From Gammaproteobacteria bacterium (GTDB lineage Bacteria; Pseudomonadota; Gammaproteobacteria; Chromatiales; Chromatiaceae), in assembly GCA_020445415.1 (NCBI GenBank), contig JAGRGP010000011.1, positions 1 to 64,000 on the forward strand: DNA of 64,000 nt. The letters are read 5' to 3'. Shown piece after piece: positions 47,690 to 58,061 of this stretch. A program made the translations under genes and the position numbers. Under the pieces are notes generated by a model, which did no database searches, was not told where the DNA came from, and saw only the letters and a list, made by a program, of their open reading frames with translations. Positions within the stretch are counted from its first letter, which is position 1. Each line of letters opens with the position of its first letter.

Positions 47690-50179
47690 TTATTTAAACA
47701 GGGTCCTTATCCTGGCGGCATTGCCAATTACCAGCAGCGAACTGACCGGCATCGAGACCGCCGCCACCAGCGGTGTGATGACCGCCAGCATTGCCAAGGG
47801 CACCATAACCAGATTATACGCGATGGATATTCCAATGTTTTGTCGGATGGTCCGTAACGTCCGCCGGGAGAGTGCCGCCGCCAATCCAACCCTGTCCAGA
47901 CGGTCACTCACCAACACCAGGTCGGCGCTGGCGATCGAGACGTCGGTGCCCGATCCCAGGGCGATGCCGACATCGGAGCGAACCAAGGCGGGCGCGTCGT
48001 TGATCCCGTCCCCCACCATGGCCACCTTATGTCCGCCTTTTTGCAAGTTGGCAATAACCCTGTCCTTCTGTTCAGGCAGCACTTCGGCAATCACCTCCAA
48101 TCCCCCCAGGCGCTGGGCCACCGCCTCCGCCGCCGAGCGGTTATCCCCACTCAGCAGGGTGAGTTTAATTCCCTGCCGTCTAAGCTCATCCATCAGCTTG
48201 ACAGCTCCTTCCCTAAGCTGTTCCTGCAATCCGATAACGGCCCGCTCTGTCCCCTCCACCGCAAAACAAATACAGTTCATACCCTGCGTCTCAAGACGCT
48301 GATATGTCCCTTCAAGAATGGGGTTTCGAACCACTCCATTTCGTGCCATCCAGGCGCGGGTGCCAGCTATCAGTTTACGGTCGTTATATACCGCCGACAC
48401 ACCGTAGCCCGGATGGTAGGTAAAGGCTCCCGCGGTGGATACGGCCTCGTCTGCATCGGGTGACCCTGCCAGTTCCCGTAACGCCGCGGCTACGGGATGA
48501 TCGGAAAATCGCTCCAGGACTGCCAATTCTCCCAGCATGGCACGGATACCGTCGCTCATTCCGTGATCACCCACGTTCCAACATTCATCTGCTGCGGTTT
48601 GGATGACGGCAACTGTCATCTTCCCCTCGGTCAGGGTGCCGGTTTTGTCAAAGACAAAGTGCCGAATCGCTGAGAGGGTTTCGAGAACTTCGCCGTTTTT
48701 CACCAAAATGCCGTTTTTCGCACCCAATCCGGATGCCACCGCGATCGCCATCGGTGTCGCCAAACCAAAGGCGCAGGGGCAGGTAATGATGAGCACCGCG
48801 GTCGCCGCCATCAAGGCGACCTCGAGGTCGGTACCCAGCCACCCAATAAATGTGGCGGTGGCCAGCCCTAGGGTAGCCGCCACAAACCAAGGTACAATAC
48901 GGTCTGCCACACATTGAATCGGCGCCTTGCTGGCCTGGGCGTCCTCCACTAACCGGATAATCCTGCCGAGTGCGGTATCACGCAGTAACCCCTCAACCTG
49001 AACCGTTAGCGCGCCTTGCCCGTTAATCGTACCGGCGGAAACCCGGTCATCTACCCCCTTCGCCATGCCCACCGACTCACCGGTCAGCATCGCCTCGTCC
49101 ACTGAGCTACGCCCTTCCGTCACTCGGCCGTCCACCGGAATCCGCTCTCCGGGCCTCACCAACACTAACTCACCGAGCTTGACCGCCCGGATCGGCACAA
49201 CCTGGTCCTGTCCATCACGGATTACCGTAGCCACTCTGGGTTGTAAATCTAATAATCTTTGTGTGGAGGCCACAGCCTGGCGTTTAGAGGCCGCTTCAAG
49301 ATAGCGTCCCACCAGTATCACAAAGAGGAAATTAACCACGGTATCAAAATAAACCTCCCCGCTCCGGGAGCCGGAAACCGTGATGTAGACCGAATAGAGA
49401 TAGGTTGCGCCGGCACCAATGGCAATGGGCAGATCCATCCCTAGGTGGAGACTGCGAAGCCCCCTCCACGCCCCTGTGAAAAAGGGGGCGCCAGAATACA
49501 GCAGCGTTGGGGTAGCGAGGGCGAATCCAACCCAATGAAATAAGTTACGGTACTCGCCTTGATCCGCTCCCGAGTAAAGGGCGATCGAAACCCAAAGCAA
49601 GTTCATCATGGTGAAGCCGGCGAAGGCCATGCGATACAGCAATTGACGGTTTTCGCGCTTCAGCTGCCCTTCTGCAGAATCCGGATCGAAGGGGACCGCA
49701 GCATAACCGATTGCCGCCAAGCTGCCGAGGATGGCTGATAGCCGCACACGGCTGCTATCCCATCGCACCCGCAGGCGCCGGCCAGATAGGTTGACCCTAG
49801 CTTCGATTACTCCGGGTTGGCGGTGCAGGCAATTCTCAATCAACCAGACGCATGCGGCACAATGAATACCCTCCACCAGCAGGTTGATGTCCCGGCCGCT
49901 CTCTGTCTCGGTAATGAATTCTTCCTGGACCTCATCGAGATCATACAGCGCCAGTTCTTTGGGGATTTCCGGTGGTGGCCCAAGCAGTGTACCTTCGGGG
50001 GTACGCCGGTAGAAACCCTCTAGCCCGGAAGAAAAAATAGCCTGACATACGGAACGGCAACCGATACAGCAGAAACTCCGCTGGTCACCGTTGATATCAG
50101 CGCTGACCGCCGTGGCCTTGGGAACCGGTAAGCCACAGTGAAAACAGTGAGCTTTCTCATCGGCGTCCAGGACGCTCAT
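47690..50179 (-). CDS. ccoI: Copper-translocating P-type ATPase CcoI (FixI)
   Basis: Exports copper for assembly of the binuclear centre of cbb3 oxidase. The 829-residue form has an N-terminal Cys-rich zinc-finger-like block ([18 protein letters not shown]), a metal-binding domain (GIHCAACVW), eight transmembrane helices with the ion motif [11 protein letters not shown], the phosphorylation site [10 protein letters not shown], and [11 protein letters not shown] chose the ATG at 50179, 13 nt after the ccoH stop; the frame is open to 50245. It lies in ccoG-ccoH-ccoI-ccoS order. Confidence 0.95.
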   Translation of the reverse strand: MSVLDADEKAHCFHCGLPVPKATAVSADINGDQRSFCCIGCRSVCQAIFSSGLEGFYRRTPEGTLLGPPPEIPKELALYDLDEVQEEFITETESGRDINLLVEGIHCAACVWLIENCLHRQPGVIEARVNLSGRRLRVRWDSSRVRLSAILGSLAAIGYAAVPFDPDSAEGQLKRENRQLLYRMAFAGFTMMNLLWVSIALYSGADQGEYRNLFHWVGFALATPTLLYSGAPFFTGAWRGLRSLHLGMDLPIAIGAGATYLYSVYITVSGSRSGEVYFDTVVNFLFVILVGRYLEAASKRQAVASTQRLLDLQPRVATVIRDGQDQVVPIRAVKLGELVLVRPGERIPVDGRVTEGRSSVDEAMLTGESVGMAKGVDDRVSAGTINGQGALTVQVEGLLRDTALGRIIRLVEDAQASKAPIQCVADRIVPWFVAATLGLATATFIGWLGTDLEVALMAATAVLIITCPCAFGLATPMAIAVASGLGAKNGILVKNGEVLETLSAIRHFVFDKTGTLTEGKMTVAVIQTAADECWNVGDHGMSDGIRAMLGELAVLERFSDHPVAAALRELAGSPDADEAVSTAGAFTYHPGYGVSAVYNDRKLIAGTRAWMARNGVVRNPILEGTYQRLETQGMNCICFAVEGTERAVIGLQEQLREGAVKLMDELRRQGIKLTLLSGDNRSAAEAVAQRLGGLEVIAEVLPEQKDRVIANLQKGGHKVAMVGDGINDAPALVRSDVGIALGSGTDVSIASADLVLVSDRLDRVGLAAALSRRTLRTIRQNIGISIAYNLVMVPLAMLAVITPLVAAVSMPVSSLLVIGNAARIRTLFK

Positions 50180-50192
50180 CAACGTCCCGGTT

Positions 50193-50687
50193 TCATCTGA
50201 CCCCGGCGCTAATCCAGTAGGGTGTATTATACTCGTCCTCCCCATTCTTGACGCTAACCAGGATATCCCACACCCCTTTCAACGGGAAACTGACTTCCGC
50301 CTGGTAGCGCCCCAGTCCAATCTCCCGCATGGATACCGAAAAATCCTGTTTCGCATCGGATGGACGATAGGCGTAGAAGACTACCGAATCCGGCGTCACT
50401 GGCTCACCTTCCGTATTGAGCACCGAGAAACCCCACAGCGAAGGGGTAGCTACATCCACATACTCCGGAGCATCGATCGTCATCTGCCAACCCGGGTCCC
50501 TGGCCAGTCGCTTCAGACGGTTTTGGGCGTGATCCTGACCTCGTTCGTAATAGTTTTCATCCACCAGTCCGGGATCGGTTTTCACCGCGAGATAGATACG
50601 AAAGACGCTGACTCCAATGAATAAAATCAGCAGGGTGACCCACCCGATGACCCATGGACTGCGCCAAGCTGACTGTTTTCTACTCAT
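50193..50687 (-). CDS. ccoH: cbb3 oxidase assembly protein CcoH (FixH)
   Basis: 164 residues with an N-terminal transmembrane helix ([24 protein letters not shown]), the family motif [15 protein letters not shown], and a periplasmic FixH domain ending [18 protein letters not shown]. It is thought to help CcoI and to stabilise early assembly intermediates. It sits between ccoG and ccoI. Confidence 0.92.
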   Translation of the reverse strand: MSRKQSAWRSPWVIGWVTLLILFIGVSVFRIYLAVKTDPGLVDENYYERGQDHAQNRLKRLARDPGWQMTIDAPEYVDVATPSLWGFSVLNTEGEPVTPDSVVFYAYRPSDAKQDFSVSMREIGLGRYQAEVSFPLKGVWDILVSVKNGEDEYNTPYWISAGVR

Positions 50688-50834
50688 ACGTTTTTCACGC
50701 TCGCATTACATAACAAGAAACTCCGTTTTTACCTTGTCACCCCTCCTGGGTTGGGCTTTGCAATTCGAATAGTCTTGGATCTCCCACCACTCCGGGTCCT
50801 TGGATACCCCGGAATACGACCACCCAAGGCGCTT

Positions 50835-52262
50835 TTACTTTGGACCGATGAACACGCTTTCCCGTTGGCTCGAGAACGTCTGGCCACTACTGTCCATGCC
50901 CTCGCCAACAAACCGGATAGCGGCTGATTCCTCGACGATATTTTCCGGCAGCACTCTGACAAATAGGGTGCGGGGGGTCACTTTTCCATGACGGGCGGTT
51001 ATCGGGGTCTCACCACCAATGATTTCAAGTCCCTTGGGTCCTCTGGCGGTAACCCGGACATCCACGTCCTCCGTCATCTTGTTCAGCACCTTTACCGTGT
51101 ATTTGTTTTGGATCGAGCCGTCACTCTGCAAGACAAACATGGGTTGGCGGGAATGAATTACCTTGATCTCTATGGCTTCCAGGGAAGAGAGCCCGTAGGC
51201 GATGCCTGAAAGTGCCAACACCAGTACCGCACCATACGCCCATACCCTGGGTCGCCGTAGAAGTGAACGGCTTTCTTTGCCGTTGAGTACATCCAACGAT
51301 TCATAGCGAATCAACCCGGTAGGCCGATCCAGCTTTTCCATCACGATGTCGCATGCATCGATGCAGAGCGCACACATAATACACCCTTCCTGCTGCCCAT
51401 GACGAATATCCACGCCGGTGGGACAAACAGCGACGCACTGGTTGCAATCGACACAATCCCCGGTCGTCCTGTCCGCATCGGATTGGCCCTTTTTAACCCG
51501 TCCCCTGGGCTCGCCACGGTGAAAGTCGTAGGTTGGGACCGATGTGGTGTTGTCCACCATCACCCCTTGAATACGGGCGTATGGACACAACCAGAAGCAG
51601 GCCTGCTCACGAAGGAACCCCGCGAGACCGTAGGTGCCGGCGGTAAACAACCCTAGGGTCGCCAGCGTGACCGTTCCTAACTCCAGATTCCAGAGATCCA
51701 TCCAGAACTGATAGGCATCGACAAACCAGGTCACAAACCCCACGCCGGTAAGGAATCCGATCAACAGCCAAAGCGCATGCTTCACCGCCTTGATGCGGAA
51801 CTTGGTAAAGTCTAACGGTGCCTTATCCAACTTACGGCGTTTGGCGGGAGGACCCTCCAGTTTTTCTTCGATCCAGGTAAAGACGTCTGTCCACACGGTT
51901 TGAAAACAAAAAAAGCCGCAGTAGACACGACCGGCAAGCGCTGTGACAACGGCCAACAAAATCGCAAAGAACAACAACAGCAGCGACAACATCCAAAAAT
52001 CCTGAGGGAGAATCGTCGAGCCAAAGATATGAAACTGGCGATTTGGAATATCGAACAATACCGCCTGCCGGTCACCCCAGCGTAAATACGGGCCGAGGAA
52101 GAAGACGAGCCAAACGCTGCTGGTCAGCCACTTAACCACACGCCACTTACCGCCCACGCGTTTAGCATGGATGGTTTCTCCGCCGGTGTTTACCTGCCAA
52201 TGACCAGCCTCTGCGTACAACTCGTCTACCGCGGCATCCCGGCTCGATTGGTTCTGGCTCAA
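50835..52262 (-). CDS. ccoG: cbb3 oxidase accessory iron-sulfur protein CcoG (RdxA/FixG)
   Basis: 475-residue membrane protein with about five transmembrane helices, polyferredoxin cysteines and a C-terminal periplasmic Ig-like domain. Cys motifs seen are CGFFCFQTVW, CFWLCPYARIQ, CVDCNQCVAVCPTGVDI and CIMCALCIDACD; the last two bind 4Fe-4S clusters. It is reported to act in copper reduction for cbb3 assembly. It heads the ccoGHIS operon, which is separated from ccoNOQP by a strong terminator. Confidence 0.95.
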   Translation of the reverse strand: MSQNQSSRDAAVDELYAEAGHWQVNTGGETIHAKRVGGKWRVVKWLTSSVWLVFFLGPYLRWGDRQAVLFDIPNRQFHIFGSTILPQDFWMLSLLLLFFAILLAVVTALAGRVYCGFFCFQTVWTDVFTWIEEKLEGPPAKRRKLDKAPLDFTKFRIKAVKHALWLLIGFLTGVGFVTWFVDAYQFWMDLWNLELGTVTLATLGLFTAGTYGLAGFLREQACFWLCPYARIQGVMVDNTTSVPTYDFHRGEPRGRVKKGQSDADRTTGDCVDCNQCVAVCPTGVDIRHGQQEGCIMCALCIDACDIVMEKLDRPTGLIRYESLDVLNGKESRSLLRRPRVWAYGAVLVLALSGIAYGLSSLEAIEIKVIHSRQPMFVLQSDGSIQNKYTVKVLNKMTEDVDVRVTARGPKGLEIIGGETPITARHGKVTPRTLFVRVLPENIVEESAAIRFVGEGMDSSGQTFSSQRESVFIGPK

Positions 52263-52430
52263 TGCTGTGCCTCCCGTTTGGGCATGATCAAGTTTGACGA
52301 TAACAACTACCCTCTCCTGTTTACAAACATGAGCGATTGTTTGGGTGAGGATTATCGAAGTGGGAGTGTACCCTAGGAACAGTCAATAACAATGAGAATA
52401 ATCAATACACTACATTGACATAGCCAGATA

Positions 52431-52458
52431 AAAAAAGGGGGAAATATCCCCCTTTTTC
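52431..52458 (-). terminator. Strong intrinsic terminator of the ccoNOQP operon
   Basis: GGGGG (52437-52441) and CCCCC (52448-52452) form a stem extended by A/T pairs (AAAAA with TTTTT), with loop AAATAT. On the minus strand it is followed by a run of six T. The A-rich other flank makes it possibly bidirectional. It closes the oxidase operon just past the 42-residue gene. Confidence 0.85.
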
Positions 52459-52483
52459 TGTCAACAACCACTGATGGTAGTAA

Positions 52484-52612
52484 CTAATTCTTATGAGCCT
52501 GTGCATCCTTTTCGATCAGATTCTTGACCTTGTACACAAGGAACCCAAGAATAACCACACTGATCACCACAGCAAGAATTGAACCCCAAACAACCGGATC
52601 GCCCATACCCAT
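52484..52612 (-). CDS. 42-residue single-pass membrane protein at the end of ccoNOQP
   Basis: A short frame reading MGMGDPVVWGSILAVVISVV and onward to QAHKN. It has one transmembrane helix (about residues 9-27), then a basic/charged cytoplasmic-type tail (YKVKNLIEKD). It has a strong ribosome site (GAGGTG, 7 nt before the ATG; an in-frame ATG two codons later is the alternative). It lies 84 nt downstream of ccoP and 26 nt before a strong terminator, so it is almost certainly the last gene of the oxidase operon. Small single-helix cbb3 subunits such as CcoM are known elsewhere; homology to CcoM is not evident. Confidence 0.75.
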   Translation of the reverse strand: MGMGDPVVWGSILAVVISVVILGFLVYKVKNLIEKDAQAHKN

Positions 52613-52696
52613 TGCAATCACCTCGTCCGTTTATCTCCGACCGGTCCCGGAAAGATTCGGTCCGGGAACCAGCCCTGTTTGCTTCCCGTCAGAGAC

Positions 52697-53548
52697 CTAC
52701 TGGCCCCCTCCGAACTTGTGCACATAAACCGCCAGTTTCTTGATCTCGTCCGCCGATAACCTGTCGCCGAACTTGGGCATCTCCGCCTCACGGGTCAGCG
52801 GATCGCTGATGTCATTGACACCGTGGGTGATGGTGTATTTTACACTGGCCAAGATGTCCTGGTCGTCCACCGGGACAAACCGATAAATGCTGTCGGTAAG
52901 ATTGGCTGAACCAAGAGCCGCCATTCCCTTGCCATCCATTCCGTGACAGGCAATACAACCCTTCTGCAGGAACAAGGGGGTAGATGCAGGTTCTCCGGCA
53001 ACCACAGCGTTGGCAAGTTCATCCACCTCTTCCGGTTTTAGAATCTTGCCGTGCGCATTCATGATGCCCTTACGACCCATGGTGATACTTTGTTCAATGT
53101 TCTCGATCATGCCACCGTACAGCCAGTCGTCATCCACCAACGCGGGAAACCCGGGACCACCCTGTCCGGCGCTGCCATGACAGGCGGCACAATTATCACC
53201 AAAAAGCACCTTTGCCGATGCGACGGTATATGAAGACAACGCTTCGTCCTTCAGGATCTCCGCGGCAGACACCCCTTGAAGCTTCGCCTCAAATTCAGCA
53301 CGCACTTCGTCAACCTCGGCTACGCCCTCTTGGTATTCCTTCATTTGGGTCCAACCCATGACTCCTTTTGTATAGCTGCTCAATGTAGGCCACATGGGAT
53401 AAAGGATACCGTAGGCAATGACCCAAAAGATGGATGCCCAAAAGGCAATCATCCACCAGCGTGGGGGGGGATTCGCCAACTCCCGCAGGTTGTCGTCCCA
53501 GACATGTCCGGTATTGTTTTCACCGGGGAAAGGATTATGTTCAGCCAT
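52697..53548 (-). CDS. ccoP: cbb3 cytochrome c oxidase subunit III, dihaem CcoP
   Basis: Dihaem c subunit that passes electrons to CcoO. 283 residues with an N-terminal transmembrane helix at about 33-52 (MIAFWASIFWVIAYGILYPMWP) and two haem c sites: CAACH at 120-124 and CIACH at 198-202. Methionine axial-ligand regions follow (GRKGIMNAHG, REAEMPKFGDRL). It overlaps ccoQ by 8 nt. Confidence 0.96.
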   Translation of the reverse strand: MAEHNPFPGENNTGHVWDDNLRELANPPPRWWMIAFWASIFWVIAYGILYPMWPTLSSYTKGVMGWTQMKEYQEGVAEVDEVRAEFEAKLQGVSAAEILKDEALSSYTVASAKVLFGDNCAACHGSAGQGGPGFPALVDDDWLYGGMIENIEQSITMGRKGIMNAHGKILKPEEVDELANAVVAGEPASTPLFLQKGCIACHGMDGKGMAALGSANLTDSIYRFVPVDDQDILASVKYTITHGVNDISDPLTREAEMPKFGDRLSADEIKKLAVYVHKFGGGQ

Positions 53549-53753
53549 TACTATCTCCGCTATTAATCGTTTCGTCGTCGTCCAACGGGATATGCTTATT
53601 TACCTCAAACTTATCCCTATTCTTGGGACGCAGGACGTAGACATAGAGTCCGACCATGAGGAGGAAGATGACCACCGTTAGGATTGTGCCCACCCAATCG
53701 GTGGCGGTCATCGCCGCCCAGTCTGTGTGAAAATAGTCCTTGAGACTATTCAC
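53541..53753 (-). CDS. ccoQ: cbb3 cytochrome c oxidase subunit IV, CcoQ
   Basis: Small non-catalytic subunit that stabilises the complex. From the GTG at 53753 it is 70 residues: a short amphipathic N-terminus ([14 protein letters not shown]), one transmembrane helix ([20 protein letters not shown]), and the conserved tail [13 protein letters not shown]. The GTG start overlaps the ccoO stop by 8 nt; an ATG at 53711 would drop the amphipathic part. It also overlaps ccoP by 8 nt. Confidence 0.85.
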   Translation of the reverse strand: MNSLKDYFHTDWAAMTATDWVGTILTVVIFLLMVGLYVYVLRPKNRDKFEVNKHIPLDDDETINSGDSNG

Positions 53754-54459
53754 GATAAACCTTGTCCTCGTCCAGTTTGGCCATCGTGCCCAGCACCTGG
53801 AGGTAGGCAACCATCGCATCTTCTTCGGTCTTGCCACGCACCAAACCCGGAGCCTCGGCGATATCGGCGTCGGTATAGGGTACGCCAATCATCTGCAGCC
53901 CGGTCATATTGGCCTGGATCTGAGCACCATCCACCAGGTTGTCTTTCAACCATGGGTAGTTAGGCATCACAGATTCAGGCACCACGGACCGTGGAGCACG
54001 AAGATGTTTACGGTGCCAATCATCGGAATACTTGCCGCCGAGGCGCGCAATATCCGGACCGGTTCTTTTGGACCCCCACTGAAAAGGATGGTCATACATC
54101 GATTCCGAAGCCAGGGAGTAATGACCATAACGCTCCTTTTCATCACGGAACGGGCGAATCATCTGTGAATGACAGAGATAGCATCCTTCACGCTGATATA
54201 CATCGCGACCGGCAAGTTCCAATGCCGAAAACGGGCGCATTCCATCACCAGGCTTGTGATCGGCCAGGGTCTGCCCCTGTTGACGTTGCCAAACCAACTC
54301 CGGGTACTGGTTATGCTCCATGGTACTTTTGAGATAGAACAACGGGACGATCTCGACGATCCCGCCAACCGATAACGCAATCGCCAAGCCGACGAATAGC
54401 GCGAAAACATTTCGCTCCATCCAGCTCTGGAAACGACCGGATTCAGAATTGCTAGACAT
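53746..54459 (-). CDS. ccoO: cbb3 cytochrome c oxidase subunit II, monohaem CcoO
   Basis: 237-residue membrane-anchored cytochrome c. An N-terminal helix ([24 protein letters not shown]) precedes the single haem c site CYLCH (Cys93, Cys96, His97). The family's conserved block [32 protein letters not shown] and the Met ligand region [13 protein letters not shown] follow. The gene order N-O-Q-P is standard. Confidence 0.97.
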   Translation of the reverse strand: MSSNSESGRFQSWMERNVFALFVGLAIALSVGGIVEIVPLFYLKSTMEHNQYPELVWQRQQGQTLADHKPGDGMRPFSALELAGRDVYQREGCYLCHSQMIRPFRDEKERYGHYSLASESMYDHPFQWGSKRTGPDIARLGGKYSDDWHRKHLRAPRSVVPESVMPNYPWLKDNLVDGAQIQANMTGLQMIGVPYTDADIAEAPGLVRGKTEEDAMVAYLQVLGTMAKLDEDKVYRE

Positions 54460-54471
54460 GTTTCTCCCTCC

Positions 54472-55905
54472 TTACGCGGTCGCTGTCGCAGTACGTGCAC
54501 GCTGCACGCTGCCTTCGGATGAAGCCTTGACGACTGTCATCAGAATATTGAAAAGCATGAGCACCGAGCCGGCCAGAAAAATCATACCGCCCACGGCCCG
54601 CATCGCATAATAGGGGTGCATAGCCTCTACCGACTCCGCAAAGGTGTAGGCCAAAGTGCCGTACTCATCGTAGGCACGCCACATCAAGCCCTGCATGATT
54701 CCAGAAACCCACATGGCAACGATGTAAACCACGGTACCGATGGTTGCGGTCCAAAAATGCACATTGACCAGTTTCTCAGACCAAAGCTGGACATGGAAAA
54801 CGCGCACCATCATGTGGTAGATGGAGCCGATTGCTATCATGGCAACCCAACCCAGTGCTCCGGAGTGCACATGACCCACGGTCCAATCGGTGTAGTGGGA
54901 GAGGGCGTTAACGGTCTTGATCGACATCACCGGCCCCTCAAAGGTCGACATAGCGTAGAACGCCAACGACATGATAAGGAAACGCAGCACGTAGTCGGTA
55001 CGCAACTTATCCCAAGCACCGGAAAGGGTCATCATTCCATTCACCGCGCCACCCCAGGAGGGGATGATCATAGCCAGCGAAACCGCCGCACCCAGGGAAC
55101 CCGTCCAGTCCGGCAAGGCGGTGTATTGGAGATGATGGGCACCGAGCCAAACATAGCCAAACATTAATGCCCAAAAATGGATAACGGACAACCGATATGA
55201 GTAAATCGGACGGCCTGCCTGCTTAGGCACGTAGTAATACATAATCCCCAAGAATCCCGCGGTAAGATAGAACCCCACGGCGTTGTGTCCCCACCACCAC
55301 TGGATCATAGCGTCCTGGACACCGGAAAAGATTGAATAAGACTTGAACATCCCCACGGGAATGGCAAGGCTATTGACCACGTGCAGGTAGGTAATCATCA
55401 CCATCATACCCAGGAAGAACCAGTTTGAAACATAGATATGGGAGGTCTTCCGGTTATGAACCGTCATAATGAAATTGAACATATAGGAGAGCCAGACAAC
55501 CGCAATGGCGATATCGATTGGCCACTCAAGTTCCGCATACTCTTTTGTCTGGTTAATACCCAGGGGCAGGGTAATGACGGCCGACAGAATGATCAGATTC
55601 CAGCCAATGAAGGTGAACCAAGCCAGCTTATTGCTCCACAGTCTGGTGGCACAGGTCCGCTGCACGGTATAAAAAGCGGTTGCCATCAGAGTACAGCCGC
55701 CAAATGCGAAAATGACCGCATTGGTATGTAGCGGGCGCAGACGCCCGAACGTGATGTATGGAGTATCAAAATTCAGAAACGGCCAGGCCAGTTCCGAGGC
55801 GATGTACACCCCGACTAGTGCACCTACGACCAGGTAAACAACTGCCATGACGGTGAACCAGCGTACGACCCCGTAGTCGTACTTTTGCTCAGCTGCGGCG
55901 TCCAT
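54472..55905 (-). CDS. ccoN: cbb3 cytochrome c oxidase catalytic subunit I, CcoN
   Basis: Haem-copper oxidase subunit reducing O2 with high affinity. 477 residues and about 12 transmembrane helices. Haem ligand His60 is in RPLHTNAV; CuB region [11 protein letters not shown], then GAHHLQYT, and the haem pair HVHSGALGW. It is first gene of the operon. Two FNR-type boxes lie in the 292-nt upstream region, shared with the end of fnr. Confidence 0.97.
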   Translation of the reverse strand: MDAAAEQKYDYGVVRWFTVMAVVYLVVGALVGVYIASELAWPFLNFDTPYITFGRLRPLHTNAVIFAFGGCTLMATAFYTVQRTCATRLWSNKLAWFTFIGWNLIILSAVITLPLGINQTKEYAELEWPIDIAIAVVWLSYMFNFIMTVHNRKTSHIYVSNWFFLGMMVMITYLHVVNSLAIPVGMFKSYSIFSGVQDAMIQWWWGHNAVGFYLTAGFLGIMYYYVPKQAGRPIYSYRLSVIHFWALMFGYVWLGAHHLQYTALPDWTGSLGAAVSLAMIIPSWGGAVNGMMTLSGAWDKLRTDYVLRFLIMSLAFYAMSTFEGPVMSIKTVNALSHYTDWTVGHVHSGALGWVAMIAIGSIYHMMVRVFHVQLWSEKLVNVHFWTATIGTVVYIVAMWVSGIMQGLMWRAYDEYGTLAYTFAESVEAMHPYYAMRAVGGMIFLAGSVLMLFNILMTVVKASSEGSVQRARTATATA

Positions 55906-55996
55906 GAGCCCCCCTTCGAAAAAGATAAAAACAACAAAAAAAACGCGGGTATACCAGCACTTGAACCCCTGAAATATGGGGCTCTAAGTAGGGGAT

Positions 55997-56025
55997 ATGA
56001 CACTGCAATTAGTGATAAATGTCAA
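55997..56025 (-). promoter_or_regulatory. ccoN-proximal promoter overlapping an FNR-like box
   Basis: On the minus strand TTGACATTTATCAC (56012-56025) matches the FNR palindrome TTGAT-N4-ATCAA at 8 of 10 positions. Its TTGACA (56020-56025) also forms a perfect -35 with TGTCAT (55997-56002, 4 of 6) at 17 nt. Binding of FNR here would cover the promoter and could repress; alternatively it activates a further downstream start. The region 55906-56197 otherwise holds no gene. Confidence 0.45.
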
Positions 56026-56116
56026 GGTAAAAGCCCCAAATCAAGCATTTCCCCGATCCAAAAAACAAGACTTAACTATATGTTATACAAGTTATTTTTT
56101 ATTAATCGCCGAGCTT

Positions 56117-56130
56117 TTGACTTGGATCAA
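56117..56130 (-). promoter_or_regulatory. FNR box upstream of ccoN
   Basis: TTGACTTGGATCAA on the plus strand is TTGATCCAAGTCAA on the minus strand, 9 of 10 to the FNR consensus half-sites. An AT-rich segment with TATAAC (56082-56087) and TATAGT (56075-56080) lies 35-55 nt downstream, a suitable distance for activation of ccoN. FNR itself is encoded next to it. Confidence 0.65.
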
Positions 56131-56197
56131 AAAAACCTAATACTCTAATCAACTGATCCTCGGGAAGCAGGCGTGGGAAATCGAACGAACTCAACTG

Positions 56198-56953
56198 CTA
56201 ACTGCGGGAGAGGTGCTCTAGCGCGGGACGATCAAGCAGCCTCGCCCGCTTACGGTGAAGAAGAATCAGCCTCGCCTGCTGGAGTTTGCTCAGGATGCGG
56301 CTCACCGTCTCACTCGCCAGGCCGAGGTAACTGCCGATATCCGATCGTGACATGCTGAGGTTGAATTCTTCGTTGGGCAGCCCCCGACGTTGCAAACGGT
56401 TGGAAAGGCTGAGAAGAAATCCGGAAATACGTTGCTCGGCAGATTGATGAATCAAGGACGAGATCAGCTCATGACTAAAGGCAACTTCGTTGCCCAGCAG
56501 ATTGATGATAGACCGCTGGATAGTCTCCAGCGACCGCCCAGTCTCGGGCAGACGATGTACACGAAGTTCGCAGACACTGCTTTTCTCCAATGCTCTGGCA
56601 GTACATGGATAGCAGTCCCCGGACATCGCCTCTACCCCTATCAATTCACCGGGCAGGTGGAAACCAATTACCCGCTGCTGGCCACCGGGTTGGGTCCCAT
56701 ACAGCTTAAACGCACCGGACTTGACCGCAAAGATTGATTGAAACGGATCACCTTGACTGAACAAGACCGCTCCGCGTAGTAATGGACGCCGCCTGATCAA
56801 TACGCCCTCGGGTACCCGGCTGTCCTCAGCCGCATAATCAAGAACCGAACAGATGGGATCCAAGCCACAAGCCTGGCAGGCCACTTCGAGTCCCCCTGGA
56901 AGGGGCCCGGCCGGGGCGCTGCCGTGGTGCAAGGGGACATTACCCACGGGCAC
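56198..56953 (-). CDS. fnr: Oxygen-sensing regulator FNR
   Basis: Crp/Fnr family regulator with an oxygen-labile 4Fe-4S cluster. Cluster cysteines are three in ACQACGLDPIC near the N-terminus and one in SSVCEL, matching the four of E. coli FNR. The cNMP-like barrel and the recognition helix LGLASETVSRIL (E..SR) are intact, so TTGAT-N4-ATCAA binding is expected. No ATG is available before the cysteines; I chose the GTG at 56953 with a GGGGG site (251 residues, near the E. coli length). The frame continues to a TTG at 57046. It is immediately upstream of ccoNOQP. Confidence 0.92.
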   Translation of the reverse strand: MPVGNVPLHHGSAPAGPLPGGLEVACQACGLDPICSVLDYAAEDSRVPEGVLIRRRPLLRGAVLFSQGDPFQSIFAVKSGAFKLYGTQPGGQQRVIGFHLPGELIGVEAMSGDCYPCTARALEKSSVCELRVHRLPETGRSLETIQRSIINLLGNEVAFSHELISSLIHQSAEQRISGFLLSLSNRLQRRGLPNEEFNLSMSRSDIGSYLGLASETVSRILSKLQQARLILLHRKRARLLDRPALEHLSRS

Positions 56954-57073
56954 GATACCCCCGCTGTTTATTAAGGTGATCCCCTCCCCGCATTTTGAAA
57001 TCCGCCTCCCCGAAATCCAGTCGGACGGGATTGAAGAGAGCCTCAATCTGAAAGGTAAATTCCAAACCTTGTC

Positions 57074-58051
57074 TCACTTAAAAATGGTTTCCACCGAGAA
57101 CCCCTCCTTCTCCAGGATTACGCGAAGACGTTTGAGGGCATCCATCTGTATCTGCCGCACCCGCTCCCGGGTGACACCCAACTCGTTGGCAACCTGCTCA
57201 AGGGTCGAATTTTCGTAGCCGTGGAGGCCAAACCGGCGTTCCACCACCTCCCGTTGCTTATGGTTCAACTTGTTGAGCCACCCATCCAAGTTGGCATTGA
57301 GGCCATCATTTTGAAGACTCACCGAGGGATCCTCGGTCTGGCTGTCGGGTATGGTATCGAGCAAGGGTTTGTCGGCGTCCTTGCCAAACGGCGTGTCGAC
57401 CGACGCGATCCGCTCGTTGAGCCCCAGCATACGTTTGACCTCTCCGATCGGCTTGTCTAGTAACTCAGCGATCTCCTCCGTAGTGGGTTCGTGATCCTGC
57501 GACTGGGAGAGGCTCCGGGCCGCCCGCAGGTAAACGTTGATCTCCTTCACGACATGAATCGGCAGGCGGATAGTACGGGTCTGGTTCATGATCGCCCGCT
57601 CGATCGTCTGCCGTATCCACCAAGTAGCATAGGTGGAGAAACGAAAACCACGTTCCGGGTCGAATTTTTCCACGGCCCGAATCAATCCGAGGTTTCCCTC
57701 CTCGATCAAATCAAGCAGCGCCAGGCCGCGATTCATGTAACGCCGAGCAATCTTGACCACCAGCCGGAGATTACTTTCAATCATGCGCTGGCGGGCCGAC
57801 ATCTCACCTTTCTGAGCCAACCGTGCGAAATAGACCTCCTCGTCGGCGGTCAGTAGCTCCGAGCTTCCAATCTCATTGAGATAAAGGCGGGTGGCATCCA
57901 TTTGCATGTTTGACAGATCACCGGTCCCAAAATCGATGACCTCATCTTTCTTGTCATCCGATGGTCCGAGTATCTCCATATCATCCCCATCGTCGTCGAT
58001 CTCCTTGATATCGCTCTCCTGTGGATTACTCAACCGCGGATTATTCTCCAT
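57074..58051 (-). CDS. rpoS: RNA polymerase sigma factor RpoS
   Basis: General stress/stationary-phase sigma factor. From the ATG at 58051, with a GAGAGGG ribosome site, it is 325 residues. It has region 1.2 ([21 protein letters not shown]), region 2 ([41 protein letters not shown]), region 3, and region 4 helix-turn-helix ([19 protein letters not shown]). The N-terminus is acidic (DDDGDDME). It follows nlpD by 10 nt, the conserved nlpD-rpoS order. Confidence 0.97.
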   Translation of the reverse strand: MENNPRLSNPQESDIKEIDDDGDDMEILGPSDDKKDEVIDFGTGDLSNMQMDATRLYLNEIGSSELLTADEEVYFARLAQKGEMSARQRMIESNLRLVVKIARRYMNRGLALLDLIEEGNLGLIRAVEKFDPERGFRFSTYATWWIRQTIERAIMNQTRTIRLPIHVVKEINVYLRAARSLSQSQDHEPTTEEIAELLDKPIGEVKRMLGLNERIASVDTPFGKDADKPLLDTIPDSQTEDPSVSLQNDGLNANLDGWLNKLNHKQREVVERRFGLHGYENSTLEQVANELGVTRERVRQIQMDALKRLRVILEKEGFSVETIFK

Positions 58052-58061
58052 ACATACCCTC

